Positions 8,901 to 17,395 of a stretch of 46,954 nucleotides of DNA are shown one piece after another. Within the stretch, counting starts at the first letter, position 1; every line of letters begins with the position of its first letter. This stretch comes from Saccharofermentans sp. Its GTDB lineage: Bacteria > Bacillota > Clostridia > Saccharofermentanales > Saccharofermentanaceae. Made by a program: the position numbers and the translations under genes. The notes under the pieces are model-generated. The model did not search any database and had not been told where the DNA came from. It saw only the letters and a program-made list of their open reading frames with translations. The DNA is taken from positions 1 through 46,954 of the forward strand of contig JAILIB010000182.1 of the NCBI GenBank assembly GCA_024695505.1, read 5' to 3'.

Positions 8901-10447
8901 GGATAAGGATGAGGTCTCTTGTCGTCGCAATGAACGAGCGTGCTGAGCTCGAGAACGGCGGCGGTACCGTTGAAAAGCTCTATCCTTCGCCTGACGCGCA
9001 GCCTGATGACGCTCCCTACACGATGAGAAGGGTTGAGTTTACAAAGGAGAACAAGAAGAACCACACCATCCTTGCTCCGCAGATGGCACCGATCCAGTTT
9101 GAGTTCGTGGAAGCAGTTTTCCATAAGCACGGATATAAGCTCAAGCTCTTAAAGCAGGCTACAAGGGAAGATATCGAGTGTGGTCTTAAGTACGTCAATA
9201 ACGACGCATGCTTCCCGACGATAATCGTTATCGGCCAGATGATCAACGCGATCCTCAAGGGCGACATCGATCCTAACAACACGACTCTCGCGATCACGCA
9301 GACGGGCGGCGGCTGCCGTGCTACAAACTATGTCGCGTTCCTCAGAAAAGCTCTGAGGGAAGCAGGATATCCGCAGATCCCCGTTATTACGATATCTGCA
9401 CAAAGATTTGAAAAGAATGAAGGCTTTGAATACACTGCCGGTTTCCTCCTTGATGCGGTCAAGGCTTTGAGTTTGGGCGATATGCTCACGACACTTCTTC
9501 TCCGTGTCAGGCCTTACGAGAAGGTCGAGGGTTCAGCCAACGCGCTCTATTCCTTCATCAACAAGATCGGACGCCGCATGCTCAATCCCAAGGGCGTTTC
9601 TGACGACCTTACCGTACGCTATGACAAGATGATGCCTAACAGCTACTATTCGAAATCTCCTGAGCAGAAGAAAAAGATCAGGGACTGCCTTGCCGATATC
9701 GGCGTTGACATGGAGAACGTTCCCGTCATCACGAAGTACAAGGCATTCATCAAGTATGCCGTTCAGAAGTTTAACGCTCTGCCTCTCAGGGACATTCCGA
9801 GAAAGCCGAGGGTCGGACTTGTAGGCGAGATCCTCGTTAAGTTCCAGCCTGATGCCAATAACAACGCAATAGACGTTATCGAGGCAGAGGGATGCGAAGC
9901 GGTTCTTCCGGGCGTACTGGATTTCTTCCTGTACTGTGCATATAACCCGATCTGGCAGGCTGAAAACCTCGGCAAGAGCAAGAAGACCGGATACATCATG
10001 AAGCAGGGCATCAAGTTCCTCGAGTCTTTGAGAAAGCCGATCAACAGGGAATTCAAGGCTACCGGCGGCAAGTTCATGCTTACCGAGAGGATACAGGAAC
10101 TCGCCGAGAAGTCTTCGTCAGTCTTAAGCTGCGGCAACTCCTGCGGTGAAGGCTGGTTCCTGACTGCCGAGATGATCGAGCTCATCCAGGACGGCGTACC
10201 GAACATCATCTGCGCCCAGCCTTTTGCGTGCCTGCCTAACCATGTTACCGGCAAGGGCATGATCAAGGAGCTCCGCCGTCAGTATCCGAATTCGAACATT
10301 ATTCCGATCGACTACGATCCGGGCGCTTCTGAAGCTAACCAGCTCAACAGGATCAAGCTCATGATCAGCACCGCTCATACGGTGAGAAATAAGGAGATCG
10401 AAGACGCGAAAAGATCCGGAAACGCAACAGTTGTCACGGAGGACTGA
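5978..10447 (+). CDS. Giant acyl-CoA dehydratase activase-like protein (two BcrA/BadF ATPase domains plus DUF2229)
   Basis: The 1489-residue protein has two ASKHA-fold ATPase domains of the 2-hydroxyacyl-CoA dehydratase activator type. The first (residues 1-260) has GLDIGSTTIKVV and NGTCAGGTGAF. The second (about 318-580) has GLDAGSTTTKAVV and NEACSSGCGSF. The cysteines in these loops normally hold a [4Fe-4S] cluster between subunits. CPGCTNHC near residue 603 is a further cysteine cluster, and the remainder resembles DUF2229 and dehydratase-subunit regions, with CGNSCGEGW near 1384. Activators of this family use ATP to drive low-potential electron transfer. No separate dehydratase genes or CoA-transferase are nearby, so the substrate is unknown. 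ATG 5978 follows GGAGGAATT. Confidence 0.88.
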   Translation: MDKFYRLGLDIGSTTIKVVLLDDEKIIHSEYRRHHSDVSGLLNELFEELNEKFPGISVDTVITGSGGLSVANWLGLKFTQEVMAETVAIRKYHPETDVIIELGGEDAKITYMHPVLEQRMNGTCAGGTGAFIDQMASLLQTDADGLNNFAKDYRSLYTIASRCGVFAKSDLQPLINEGAAKEDLAASIYQSVVNQTISGLACGRPIKGNVAFLGGPLYFNSELRNAFERTLAEKVDSFWMPDDAQIYVGLGAALSAEGKNPVKLSDLLEKLKNRDGFVPDIIRIDPIFKNEEDKKAFDERHKKDMIPVLEFKDQKGPLFLGLDAGSTTTKAVVINTRGELVYTYYASNKGNPVMSAVTIMKDIYSKMPSDCYIAYSCVTGYGENIIRAALNIDLGEIETMAHFQSAKFFCPDVDFIIDIGGQDMKCMKIRNGVIDSIMLNEACSSGCGSFIQTFAETLGLTTPQFAAAALESRKPVDLGTRCTVFMNSKVKQAQKEGASVGDISAGLSYSVVRNALYKVIKIRDTEQLGKNIVVQGGTFLNDAILRCFELVSNREVIRPNVAGLMGAFGAALIAQKRSKDGSVSKVLGRDDLDSFSMETENTQCPGCTNHCRLTIATFSNGRKFVSGNRCERGEDIALDKDPGLQKEKIPNLFNYKYNRTFRYQPLKLEDAPRGEIGIPRVLNQYENYPFWFTVLTKLGFRVLVSARSSHKLYEEGMETIPSESVCYPAKLAHGHIENLISRGIKTIFYPDVPYENLENRGSNNHYNCPIVCSYPEVIRNNVENLKEKEIRYLNPFMPLDNLDCVAEQLVKIFDYTAVSLKEAKAAVEAGAEEYFNFKEDIRNKGVEILKEMEEKGMKGVVLAGRPYHIDPEINHGIPEMINSLGLAVLTEDAVARPGRLKRPIRVIDQWMYHTRLYEAAAYVITRPDLELVQLTSFGCGLDAVTSDQVQEILESSGKLYTLLKIDEVSNLGAARIRMRSLVVAMNERAELENGGGTVEKLYPSPDAQPDDAPYTMRRVEFTKENKKNHTILAPQMAPIQFEFVEAVFHKHGYKLKLLKQATREDIECGLKYVNNDACFPTIIVIGQMINAILKGDIDPNNTTLAITQTGGGCRATNYVAFLRKALREAGYPQIPVITISAQRFEKNEGFEYTAGFLLDAVKALSLGDMLTTLLLRVRPYEKVEGSANALYSFINKIGRRMLNPKGVSDDLTVRYDKMMPNSYYSKSPEQKKKIRDCLADIGVDMENVPVITKYKAFIKYAVQKFNALPLRDIPRKPRVGLVGEILVKFQPDANNNAIDVIEAEGCEAVLPGVLDFFLYCAYNPIWQAENLGKSKKTGYIMKQGIKFLESLRKPINREFKATGGKFMLTERIQELAEKSSSVLSCGNSCGEGWFLTAEMIELIQDGVPNIICAQPFACLPNHVTGKGMIKELRRQYPNSNIIPIDYDPGASEANQLNRIKLMISTAHTVRNKEIEDAKRSGNATVVTED

Positions 10448-10449
10448 TA

Positions 10450-13149
10450 ATGGCCAGACTGCTCCTTGTTGACGGTAACTCGATAATCAACCGTGCGTAC
10501 TATGCCGTTATCGGCCGTGCGCCCATGACCGCGCCTGACGGAACTCCGACAGGTGCAGTAAACGGGTTCTTCAATTCCATCCTCGGAGTGATCGGTGAGT
10601 ACAAGCCTGACAACATCTGCGTGCTCTTCGACAGAAGAGAGCCCACTTTCAGACACAAGATGAGCGCTGAGTACAAGGCAAACCGCAAGGGAATGCCTGA
10701 CGACTTGGCGGCCCAGATGCCTGTCGTAAAAGAGATCCTCGATCTCTGGGGCGTATCAAGGATGGAACTCGCGGGATATGAAGCAGACGACCTGATCGGA
10801 ACGCTCTCAAAGATGGGCGAGAACGAAGGCATGGATGTCTTCATCTTCAGCGGCGATCACGACGATTTCCAGTTGATATCCGACAAGGTTTCCGTAGTAA
10901 TGCCGCAGTCGGGCAAGGACAAAGACCCGAGAGTGCTTTTCGACAGGGAAAGATTTGAGACCACTTACGGCGTAAAGCCTGAAGTCTTCGTTCAGGTAAA
11001 GGCTCTGATGGGCGATAACTCGGACAACATCAAGGGAGTTGAGAAAGTAGGCGAGAAGACCGCTTTCAAGCTTATAGCAGATTACGGTTCGTGTGATGGT
11101 GTAATGGCAAATGCAGACAAGCTTTCACCTGCTCTGAGCGCGAGGATCTCCGCAGCTGGTGACCTTCTTGCGATGAACATTAAGCTCTGTACTATAGACA
11201 GGGATGCTCCCGTACCGTTTGGCCTTGATAAGACAGCGTTTGCAGGCACTCCCGAAGATTCACAGGCGCTGTATAACAGGCTTTCTGCGCTGTCCCTTAA
11301 GATGCTCATTAAAAAGCTCGGCTTAGGCGGCATGCAAAGAAGCGAGGCAGCTGCTCCCGCACAGGAAATGGATGAGGCTTCCAAGGTTGTAATGGATAAG
11401 CTGGGAAGCCTTCTGAATGACGGATTTGAAGTCGTTATGGGAAATTGCGAACTTCCCAAGGGAGAACTTGCAGCCGGTGTTGATTTCGTCACGACGTCAA
11501 ACGGCAAATATGTGCTCCTGCTTGATTTTGATAATGCAAAACTCTTCTGCATGACAGAAGACGAGGCACAGAAGGTTTTCTCAAAGGGAAACATAATCCC
11601 CGCGGCATATGGTTACAAGGACAGATCAAAGCAGATCGACAAACCTCTTGCTGCTGTCAGATCCGTTTTCGATATCGAGATATGCGGATATGTAATGAAT
11701 CTCATTGAAGGCAAATCTGACCTTGAGAGGCTCTACGAATATACGACCGGATCGCTCTATCCCGTAGTTGAGGAAAAAGCAAAGGCAGTTCAGCTTTCTC
11801 TGTTTGATGAGCTTTCCTCAACGGTTAATGATGAGGAAGAACTCAAAAAGGAAGGCAGACGACTCTGCTGCATTACGGCAGTGGCAAAGATACTTTCGCA
11901 TAAGCTCGAAAGCGAGGAGAAGATAAGCAGGCTCCTCTACGATATCGAGTTCCCGCTTGTGATCACTCTTGACAGGATCGAGCGCGCGGGTATGCACGTA
12001 TCACGTGAAAGACTTGACGCTCTCCATGCTGAATATACTAACAGGCTTGAAGACATTGAGGCTCGTATATTTGACCTGACCGGCGTACATTTCAACATCA
12101 ATTCGCCGAAGCAGTTGGGCGATGTCCTCTACGGCGAGAAAGGCCTTAACCTGCCTCACGGCAAGAAAGGCAAGAACGGTGCTTATTCAACCGGCATAGA
12201 CGAACTCAACCGTCTCAGGGAATACCATCCGGTGATCGAAGAGATAATCAAGTACAGAGAACTCTCTAAACTTGATTCCACATATGCAGCGGGTCTTGTC
12301 CGTTCCATCAGGAACGACGGGCGCATCCATACGACCTTTACGCAGGCTATGACAAATACCGGAAGGCTTTCTTCCACCGAACCGAACCTTCAGAACATTC
12401 CGATTCGTTCCGATGAGGGATCGAGGCTCAGGGAAGCATTTACGGCCTCTGAAGGCTGTGTGCTGGTCGATGCGGACTATTCGCAGATCGAACTCAGGCT
12501 TTTGGCGTCGCTCTCAAAAGACGAGATAATGTGCTCTGCCTTTAACGAGGGCGAAGACATACACAGAAGGACCGCAGCAAAGGTATTCGGTGTTAACGAG
12601 GATGCCGTTACTCACAAGATGCGTTCCATCGCAAAGACGGTCAACTTCAGTATCATATACGGTATTTCCGATTACGGCCTTGCTACAGACCTTGGCATCG
12701 GATACAAAGAAGCGGCTACTCTTATCAAGGAATACGAGAACCAGTTCCCGGGCATCATGAAATACCTTAACGGTCTTAAGGAGAATGGTGAAAAGAACGG
12801 TTATGTTGAGACTGAGTTCGGAAGAAAGAGGATCCTCACTGAGCTAAAGAGTCAGAACAGGAATGTCAGGAACTTCGGCTTCAGGGCTGCGATGAACACT
12901 CCTATCCAGGGTACTGCCGCTGACATAATCAAGATCGCGATGAATAAGGTTAATGAGGCTCTTGAAAAAGAACTTCCCGATGCAAAGCTCGTAATGCAGG
13001 TGCACGACGAACTCATCGTCGAGTGTTCCGAAAAGGATGCCGAAAAGGCAGCAGAGATTCTTAAAAGAGAGATGGAGGCAGCGGCAACTCTTTCAGTACC
13101 GCTCGTTGCCGAAGTCGGAACGGGAAAGGACTGGCTTAGCGCTAAATAA
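10450..13149 (+). CDS. polA: DNA polymerase I
   Basis: Repair and Okazaki-fragment polymerase of 899 residues. The N-terminal 290 residues are the 5'-3' exonuclease (FEN-like): LLLVDGNSIINRAYY, FDRREPTFRH, GDHDDFQL, MGDNSDNIKGV. The middle region sits where the 3'-5' exonuclease domain lies, but I see no DxE exonuclease motif, so proofreading is probably lost, as in Bacillus-type enzymes. The polymerase domain has motif A VDADYSQIELRLLA (about 676), the O-helix RSIAKTVNFSIIYG and motif C MQVHDELIVE (about 849). ATG follows the upstream stop by 2 bp, with GGAGG inside the end of the preceding gene, which suggests translational coupling. Confidence 0.97.
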   Translation: MARLLLVDGNSIINRAYYAVIGRAPMTAPDGTPTGAVNGFFNSILGVIGEYKPDNICVLFDRREPTFRHKMSAEYKANRKGMPDDLAAQMPVVKEILDLWGVSRMELAGYEADDLIGTLSKMGENEGMDVFIFSGDHDDFQLISDKVSVVMPQSGKDKDPRVLFDRERFETTYGVKPEVFVQVKALMGDNSDNIKGVEKVGEKTAFKLIADYGSCDGVMANADKLSPALSARISAAGDLLAMNIKLCTIDRDAPVPFGLDKTAFAGTPEDSQALYNRLSALSLKMLIKKLGLGGMQRSEAAAPAQEMDEASKVVMDKLGSLLNDGFEVVMGNCELPKGELAAGVDFVTTSNGKYVLLLDFDNAKLFCMTEDEAQKVFSKGNIIPAAYGYKDRSKQIDKPLAAVRSVFDIEICGYVMNLIEGKSDLERLYEYTTGSLYPVVEEKAKAVQLSLFDELSSTVNDEEELKKEGRRLCCITAVAKILSHKLESEEKISRLLYDIEFPLVITLDRIERAGMHVSRERLDALHAEYTNRLEDIEARIFDLTGVHFNINSPKQLGDVLYGEKGLNLPHGKKGKNGAYSTGIDELNRLREYHPVIEEIIKYRELSKLDSTYAAGLVRSIRNDGRIHTTFTQAMTNTGRLSSTEPNLQNIPIRSDEGSRLREAFTASEGCVLVDADYSQIELRLLASLSKDEIMCSAFNEGEDIHRRTAAKVFGVNEDAVTHKMRSIAKTVNFSIIYGISDYGLATDLGIGYKEAATLIKEYENQFPGIMKYLNGLKENGEKNGYVETEFGRKRILTELKSQNRNVRNFGFRAAMNTPIQGTAADIIKIAMNKVNEALEKELPDAKLVMQVHDELIVECSEKDAEKAAEILKREMEAAATLSVPLVAEVGTGKDWLSAK

Positions 13150-13754
13150 TGTTTGTATTAGGAATAACAGGCGGAATAGGAAGCGGAAAGAGCACCGTCA
13201 GCGGGATACTCAGAGAAAAGGGCCTTTTGGTCCTTGACGCTGACGAGATATCCAGGAACGTCACGGAACCCGGCGGAAAGGCCATTCCCGCGATAGCGGA
13301 AAAGTTCGGCGCAAGGGCCGTAAACGCCTCAGGCGTAATGAACCGCAAGGCCGTATCTTCGATCGTTTTTTCTGATAAGAAGAAGCTCGACGAATTGAGC
13401 TCTATCGTGCATCAGTATGTTTTTGAGGAAATGGAAGACCGTCTGGAGAAGGAGAGGGAGAAGGGTACAAAGTGCGTTGTCCTGGACGTTCCTATCCCGG
13501 TCAGAAAATTTACCGACATGTGCGATCAGATCTGGGTAGTTACCTGTGATGACGAAGTCAGGCTTGCAAGGCTCGCAAAGCGCGGCCTTGACAAGGACGA
13601 AGCAAAACGCAGGATCGACATGCAGATGACTGATGACGAATACTGTTCTTTAGGCGATTTCTCGATAGATAATTCGTGGGATATGGACAGCCTTAACGAC
13701 AAGGTCAACACTCTCATCAGGGACCAGCTTCATTCCAGGGGGATCAGGATATGA
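13149..13754 (+). CDS. coaE: Dephospho-CoA kinase
   Basis: Last step of coenzyme A synthesis: phosphorylates the 3'-hydroxyl of dephospho-CoA with ATP. The P-loop GITGGIGSGKST is at residues 5-16, followed by LDADEISRNV, the usual acidic substrate motif, and the lid region RLAKRGLDKDEAKRRI. The 201-residue length is normal. Its ATG shares one base with the polA stop (TAATG), and polA-coaE linkage is common in Firmicutes. Confidence 0.96.
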   Translation: MFVLGITGGIGSGKSTVSGILREKGLLVLDADEISRNVTEPGGKAIPAIAEKFGARAVNASGVMNRKAVSSIVFSDKKKLDELSSIVHQYVFEEMEDRLEKEREKGTKCVVLDVPIPVRKFTDMCDQIWVVTCDDEVRLARLAKRGLDKDEAKRRIDMQMTDDEYCSLGDFSIDNSWDMDSLNDKVNTLIRDQLHSRGIRI

Positions 13755-14089
13755 ACACGGGAGCCGTGATCACAGCATCTTGCTTTACCTTATTCTCAGT
13801 AGTGATACTGATATGCCTGATCTTTTCCAAAAAGCCTTTGTTTTCGGGAAACCTCAAGAACTATTTCAGGGCGGTTTCCGCGGTCTATATTTCCGGCACG
13901 GTGCTTATCCTGTTTTTGGCTTTCGCGCTCAAAGGTGTTCCGATGGTATTTATCCTGATATCGGAATTTCTTATACTTACCGTGTTTATAGTCACTTTTG
14001 TGTTAGCAATAAGACTATCCAAGATACTTTCCGAGAATGCTTCAAAGAAGGCTGAAGAACCCGTAAGGGAAGAGGTTTCCGATGAATAA
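13751..14089 (+). CDS. Small membrane protein of unknown function
   Basis: This 112-residue protein has three hydrophobic segments (about residues 6-24, 41-61 and 66-90) and a charged cytoplasmic-type tail ending in EEPVREEVSDE. It overlaps coaE by ATGA and overlaps the next gene by 8 bp, so it is translated as part of the polA-coaE transcript. I recognise no family. The tight overlaps on both sides are the best evidence that it is real. Confidence 0.75.
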   Translation: MNTGAVITASCFTLFSVVILICLIFSKKPLFSGNLKNYFRAVSAVYISGTVLILFLAFALKGVPMVFILISEFLILTVFIVTFVLAIRLSKILSENASKKAEEPVREEVSDE

Positions 14090-14630
14090 GCACATAGCAA
14101 GGGTACCCCGGTACATCAGCGGCTTCCTGACAGCTCTGGCGGGAGTGTTTTTCATATTGTTCCCGGAAACTGTCTCCGGTGTGCTTGGCGTGCTCTGGGG
14201 CATTGTTCTCGTCGTGGCCGGTATCGCCGGTGCGGTGGATTATGTGATATCCATCAAGCAGTTCAAGGAAGAGAACTACGGCACTGCCGCAGGTGCTGAG
14301 ATCGTTCTGGTCTATTCGATTATCATCGCCATTCTGGGAATAATATTCGTATTAAGGCCGAACCTCGTCATGCAGTTGCTCTCTTTCATTGTAGGTGTGT
14401 TCTTCATTATCGACGGCATAGTAAAATTCAGGCACGGTACGCTCGTGCCTGATACAAAAGATCCTATGTGGTATGTGATGCTGCTTCTCTCGGTGGCTCT
14501 CGTCGTTGCCGGAATAGCTCTGCTTATCAACCCGTTCAACGGTACCATGACGGTCATCCGTTTTTCCGGTGTTGCATTCATTATCAGCGGTATCGAGAGT
14601 ATCGCCGAAGAATCCTGGAAAAAGAGATAA
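14082..14630 (+). CDS. DUF308/HdeD-like membrane protein
   Basis: The 182-residue protein has about six hydrophobic segments arranged as repeated pairs, with glycine-rich helices such as SGFLTALAGVFFILFPETVSG and GIIFVLRPNLVMQ that are typical of the HdeD/DUF308 family. The biochemical role is unknown; in enterobacteria HdeD is linked to acid resistance, but that should not be carried over. It overlaps the preceding gene by 8 bp and ends the + strand run. The convergent ychF stop lies 5 bp beyond its own stop. Confidence 0.75.
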   Translation: MNKHIARVPRYISGFLTALAGVFFILFPETVSGVLGVLWGIVLVVAGIAGAVDYVISIKQFKEENYGTAAGAEIVLVYSIIIAILGIIFVLRPNLVMQLLSFIVGVFFIIDGIVKFRHGTLVPDTKDPMWYVMLLLSVALVVAGIALLINPFNGTMTVIRFSGVAFIISGIESIAEESWKKR

Positions 14631-14635
14631 GCTTT

Positions 14636-15727
14636 TTATACGTTGAATCTGAAGACTACTACGTCTCCGTCGTTCATGACGTATTCCTTGCCTTCTGATC
14701 TTACAAGACCCTTTTCCTTAGCAGCGTTATAAGAACCGCATGCCATGAGGTCGTCATAAGCGACGACTTCCGCGCGGATGAAACCTCTTTCAAAGTCTGA
14801 GTGGATCTTTCCTGCAGCCTGCGGAGCCTTGGTGCCTCTCTTGATCGTCCATGCGCGGACTTCCTTGGGACCTGCCGTAAGGAAGGAGATGAGGCCTAAG
14901 AGCGTATATGAAGCCTGGATCATCTTATCAAGGCCTGCGCTTTCGATTCCGAGGTCATCAAGGAATACCTGGCGGTCTTCAGGATCGAGCTGGCCCAGTT
15001 CTTCCTCAATCTTTGCGGATATGACTACAACGCCCGAGCCTTCCTTCTTGGCGATCTCTTCGACCGTATGAACGTATGAGATGTCAGGGTTCTTGATGTC
15101 ATCTTCAGCGATGTTTGCGCAGTAGAGGACAGGCTTCATGGAGATGAGCTGGAGGTCACCCGTGAATTCAAGTTCGTCATCAGTGAACTCGATCGATCTT
15201 GCGCTCTTGCCCTCTGCAAGTGCGGCAACGATCTTTTCATAGCAGGCGAGCTCGATCTGCATCTTCTTGTCGCCGCCACGGAGCATCTTCTTTGTCCTTT
15301 CGACTCTCTTTTCCATGATCTCCAGGTCGGAGAGGATAAGCTCGATGTCGATCGTTTCAATGTCTCTTGCGGGATCCGCATTTCCGTTGACGTGAACGAC
15401 GTTGGGATCGTCAAAGCATCTTACGACGTGAACGATAGCGTCACACTCTCTGATGTTAGAAAGGAACTTGTTGCCAAGGCCTTCACCTTTGGAAGCGCCT
15501 GCAACGAGACCCGCGATGTCAACGAATTCAACAACTGCGGGAGTGTATTTTTCAGGGTTATATATCTCGGCGAGCTTGTCGAGTCTTTCATCAGGGACTG
15601 CGACTACGCCCACGTTCGGTTCAATGGTGCAGAAGGGATAATTTGCGGCTTCAGCGCCTGCTCTTGTGATTGCGTTGAATAAAGTGCTCTTTCCTACGTT
15701 CGGAAGGCCGACGATTCCCAATTTCAT
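14636..15727 (-). CDS. ychF: Ribosome-binding ATPase YchF (Obg family)
   Basis: Obg-family P-loop protein that binds ribosomes and prefers ATP over GTP. The G1 motif [12 protein letters not shown] is near residue 6, followed by [12 protein letters not shown], the G3 element [19 protein letters not shown], and the C-terminal TGS-like domain ([31 protein letters not shown]). The 363-residue length is exactly typical. It is a single - strand gene between two + strand runs. A TATAAT lies 34 bp upstream of its start. Confidence 0.97.
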   Translation of the reverse strand: MKLGIVGLPNVGKSTLFNAITRAGAEAANYPFCTIEPNVGVVAVPDERLDKLAEIYNPEKYTPAVVEFVDIAGLVAGASKGEGLGNKFLSNIRECDAIVHVVRCFDDPNVVHVNGNADPARDIETIDIELILSDLEIMEKRVERTKKMLRGGDKKMQIELACYEKIVAALAEGKSARSIEFTDDELEFTGDLQLISMKPVLYCANIAEDDIKNPDISYVHTVEEIAKKEGSGVVVISAKIEEELGQLDPEDRQVFLDDLGIESAGLDKMIQASYTLLGLISFLTAGPKEVRAWTIKRGTKAPQAAGKIHSDFERGFIRAEVVAYDDLMACGSYNAAKEKGLVRSEGKEYVMNDGDVVVFRFNV

Positions 15728-15760
15728 ATATAGGTACCTCTTTTTAATTTATACCCGAGC

Positions 15761-15766
15761 ATTATA
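15761..15766 (-). promoter_or_regulatory. -10 element of the ychF promoter
   Basis: TATAAT on the - strand, 34 bp before the ychF ATG. The matching -35 position (about 15784-15789) falls inside the T-rich direct repeats and is poor, so an activator or repressor at those repeats would directly affect this promoter. Confidence 0.5.
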
Positions 15767-15776
15767 TCACACTTGC

Positions 15777-15806
15777 TTTGTCGGTTTTTGTCGGTTTTTG
15801 TCGGGT
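15777..15806. repeat. Three 10-bp direct repeats TTTGTCGGTT
   Basis: TTTGTCGGTT, TTTGTCGGTT and TTTGTCGGGT follow one another without gaps, giving a period of one helical turn. They lie between the divergent ychF and comM genes, over the -35 region of ychF. Head-to-tail sites at helical spacing are typical of cooperative regulator binding, but a simple slippage repeat is not excluded. Confidence 0.7.
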
Positions 15807-15860
15807 AATTCGGGCCTTTTGGCGTCGTATTCTAAACGAGTATCACAAAGGAGGTCCGTT

Positions 15861-17384
15861 ATGTCTTCTAAACCGTCTGTTGCAAGGATCTATTCCGGCT
15901 TTGCCAGGGGAACTGACTGCGTTATTTCTGAGCTTGAAGTTTCTGTAACACCGGGGATCCCCACATTCTCTGTCATTGGCCTTTGCGATTCATCGATAAG
16001 GGAATCGCACGGAAGGATAATGTCTGCTTTAAGATCGTCCGGATTTTCCATGCCCAAAGGCCATGTGACGATCAGCATCAGTCCCGCTTACATGAAGAAA
16101 TCCGGTTCGGGTTTTGATCTCGCGATGGCTGTCGGTATACTCTTTGCTTCAGGGCAGATCCCGTATAAGTCTGACCGTAAGACTTATGCGGAAGGCGAGC
16201 TCAGCCTTGACGGAAGCGTGAAAGGAACCCCCGGTGCGGCATTAAGGCTTAATAAGGCGGGAAGCGAAGGTTTCCAATATGTCCTTATACCGGAAGATGA
16301 AAGAAACAGCGCCCGGTGCACTGGATTTGAAGGACGTTGTGTAAAAGACCTGGCTGAAGCCTGCTCTGTTTTTGGTTTAGCCGGATATGTACCTGAACGG
16401 TTTTCGCTGGATAAAGGATCTGAGAGCGGGGAATTAAAGACAGACATTTCAATGCTCAAAGGCCAGGAGAAGACCAAAAGAGCGATCATTCTGTCTGCCG
16501 CGGGATTCCATAACATGCTTCTCATGGGGAGCCCCGGATCGGGTAAGACCATGGCCGCAAAGATCCTGTCCGGAATCCTTCCGCCGCTGGATAAAGGCGA
16601 GACAGGCGAAGTATATGCACTATATGAAGCGCTTGAAGGACCCGCTGCAAAGCTTAGTTCTGACAGACCCGTAAGGTGTATCAGTCCGGATATAACGCCC
16701 GGAAAACTCTTGGGAAATGCAATGAGCATGACTCCGGGAGAGATGGCACTGGCAAATCACGGAATTCTTTTTGCAGACGAGATAATGGAATTCCCGTCAC
16801 AGGTCCTGGACCTGATGAGAAAGCCTCTTGAAGAGCGTGAAGTCAGGCTCTTCAGGAACGGGATAACTTACACCTATTCTGCGGACCTGATATTTGTCGG
16901 TGCAGGGAACCCCTGTAAATGCGGGATGTTCTATGAGCCGGGATCAAGGTGCAGGTGTTCGGCCGGCACAAGGAAGCGGTATCTTACGAGACTTTCCGGG
17001 CCTTTTCTTGAGCGGATAGACATCTTCAGCGAAATGCGGTCGATCGGAAAAGATGATTTGGCGCTGATGTATGCTGACAAAGGTTCGGCAGAGAGTCCTG
17101 CGGTAAAAGAAAAGGTCGAAAGATGCTGGAAGATCCAGAACAGCCGTTACGGCGGAAAGATCTTTAATTCGAGCGTCAACCCTGCAGATCTTGCAGATGC
17201 AATGGAACTTTCGAAGGACATTCTCTCTTACTGTTCCGAACTGGCTTCAAAGGGACTGTTTTCAGCGAGGGGATATCAGAAGACGCTGCGCCTTGCCAGG
17301 ACCATTGCCGATTATGAAGGGCGAGCAGACGTAACCAGAGCGGACGTCTCTGAAGCGGCAGTCTTCAGGGCACACGAATTGTAA
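15861..17384 (+). CDS. comM: Magnesium chelatase-like AAA+ ATPase of the YifB/ComM family
   Basis: The family includes ComM, a hexameric helicase that promotes branch migration during natural transformation. The start is ATG 15861, behind AAAGGAGG; the track ORF extends upstream only across the antisense of ychF. The 507-residue product has the N-terminal Lon-protease-like fold (GFARGTDCVISELEVSVTPG), Walker A GSPGSGKTMAAK near residue 220, Walker B-like GILFADEIMEF, a sensor segment (VGAGNPCKCGMF) and the C-terminal Mg_chelatase_C region. It is 11 bp ahead of dprA, so two transformation-related genes share a transcript. Many Firmicutes carry this gene with no known competence. Confidence 0.92.
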   Translation: MSSKPSVARIYSGFARGTDCVISELEVSVTPGIPTFSVIGLCDSSIRESHGRIMSALRSSGFSMPKGHVTISISPAYMKKSGSGFDLAMAVGILFASGQIPYKSDRKTYAEGELSLDGSVKGTPGAALRLNKAGSEGFQYVLIPEDERNSARCTGFEGRCVKDLAEACSVFGLAGYVPERFSLDKGSESGELKTDISMLKGQEKTKRAIILSAAGFHNMLLMGSPGSGKTMAAKILSGILPPLDKGETGEVYALYEALEGPAAKLSSDRPVRCISPDITPGKLLGNAMSMTPGEMALANHGILFADEIMEFPSQVLDLMRKPLEEREVRLFRNGITYTYSADLIFVGAGNPCKCGMFYEPGSRCRCSAGTRKRYLTRLSGPFLERIDIFSEMRSIGKDDLALMYADKGSAESPAVKEKVERCWKIQNSRYGGKIFNSSVNPADLADAMELSKDILSYCSELASKGLFSARGYQKTLRLARTIADYEGRADVTRADVSEAAVFRAHEL

Positions 17385-17395
17385 GGAGAAACGGT

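Noticed and set aside
11082-11594. 170-residue - strand ORF inside polA
   Set aside because: Low-complexity serine-rich shadow translation of polA; no start signals.
14620-14645. Bidirectional terminator between the DUF308-like gene and ychF
   Set aside because: Only an AAAAAG/CTTTTT stem is present, too weak and AT-only to call.
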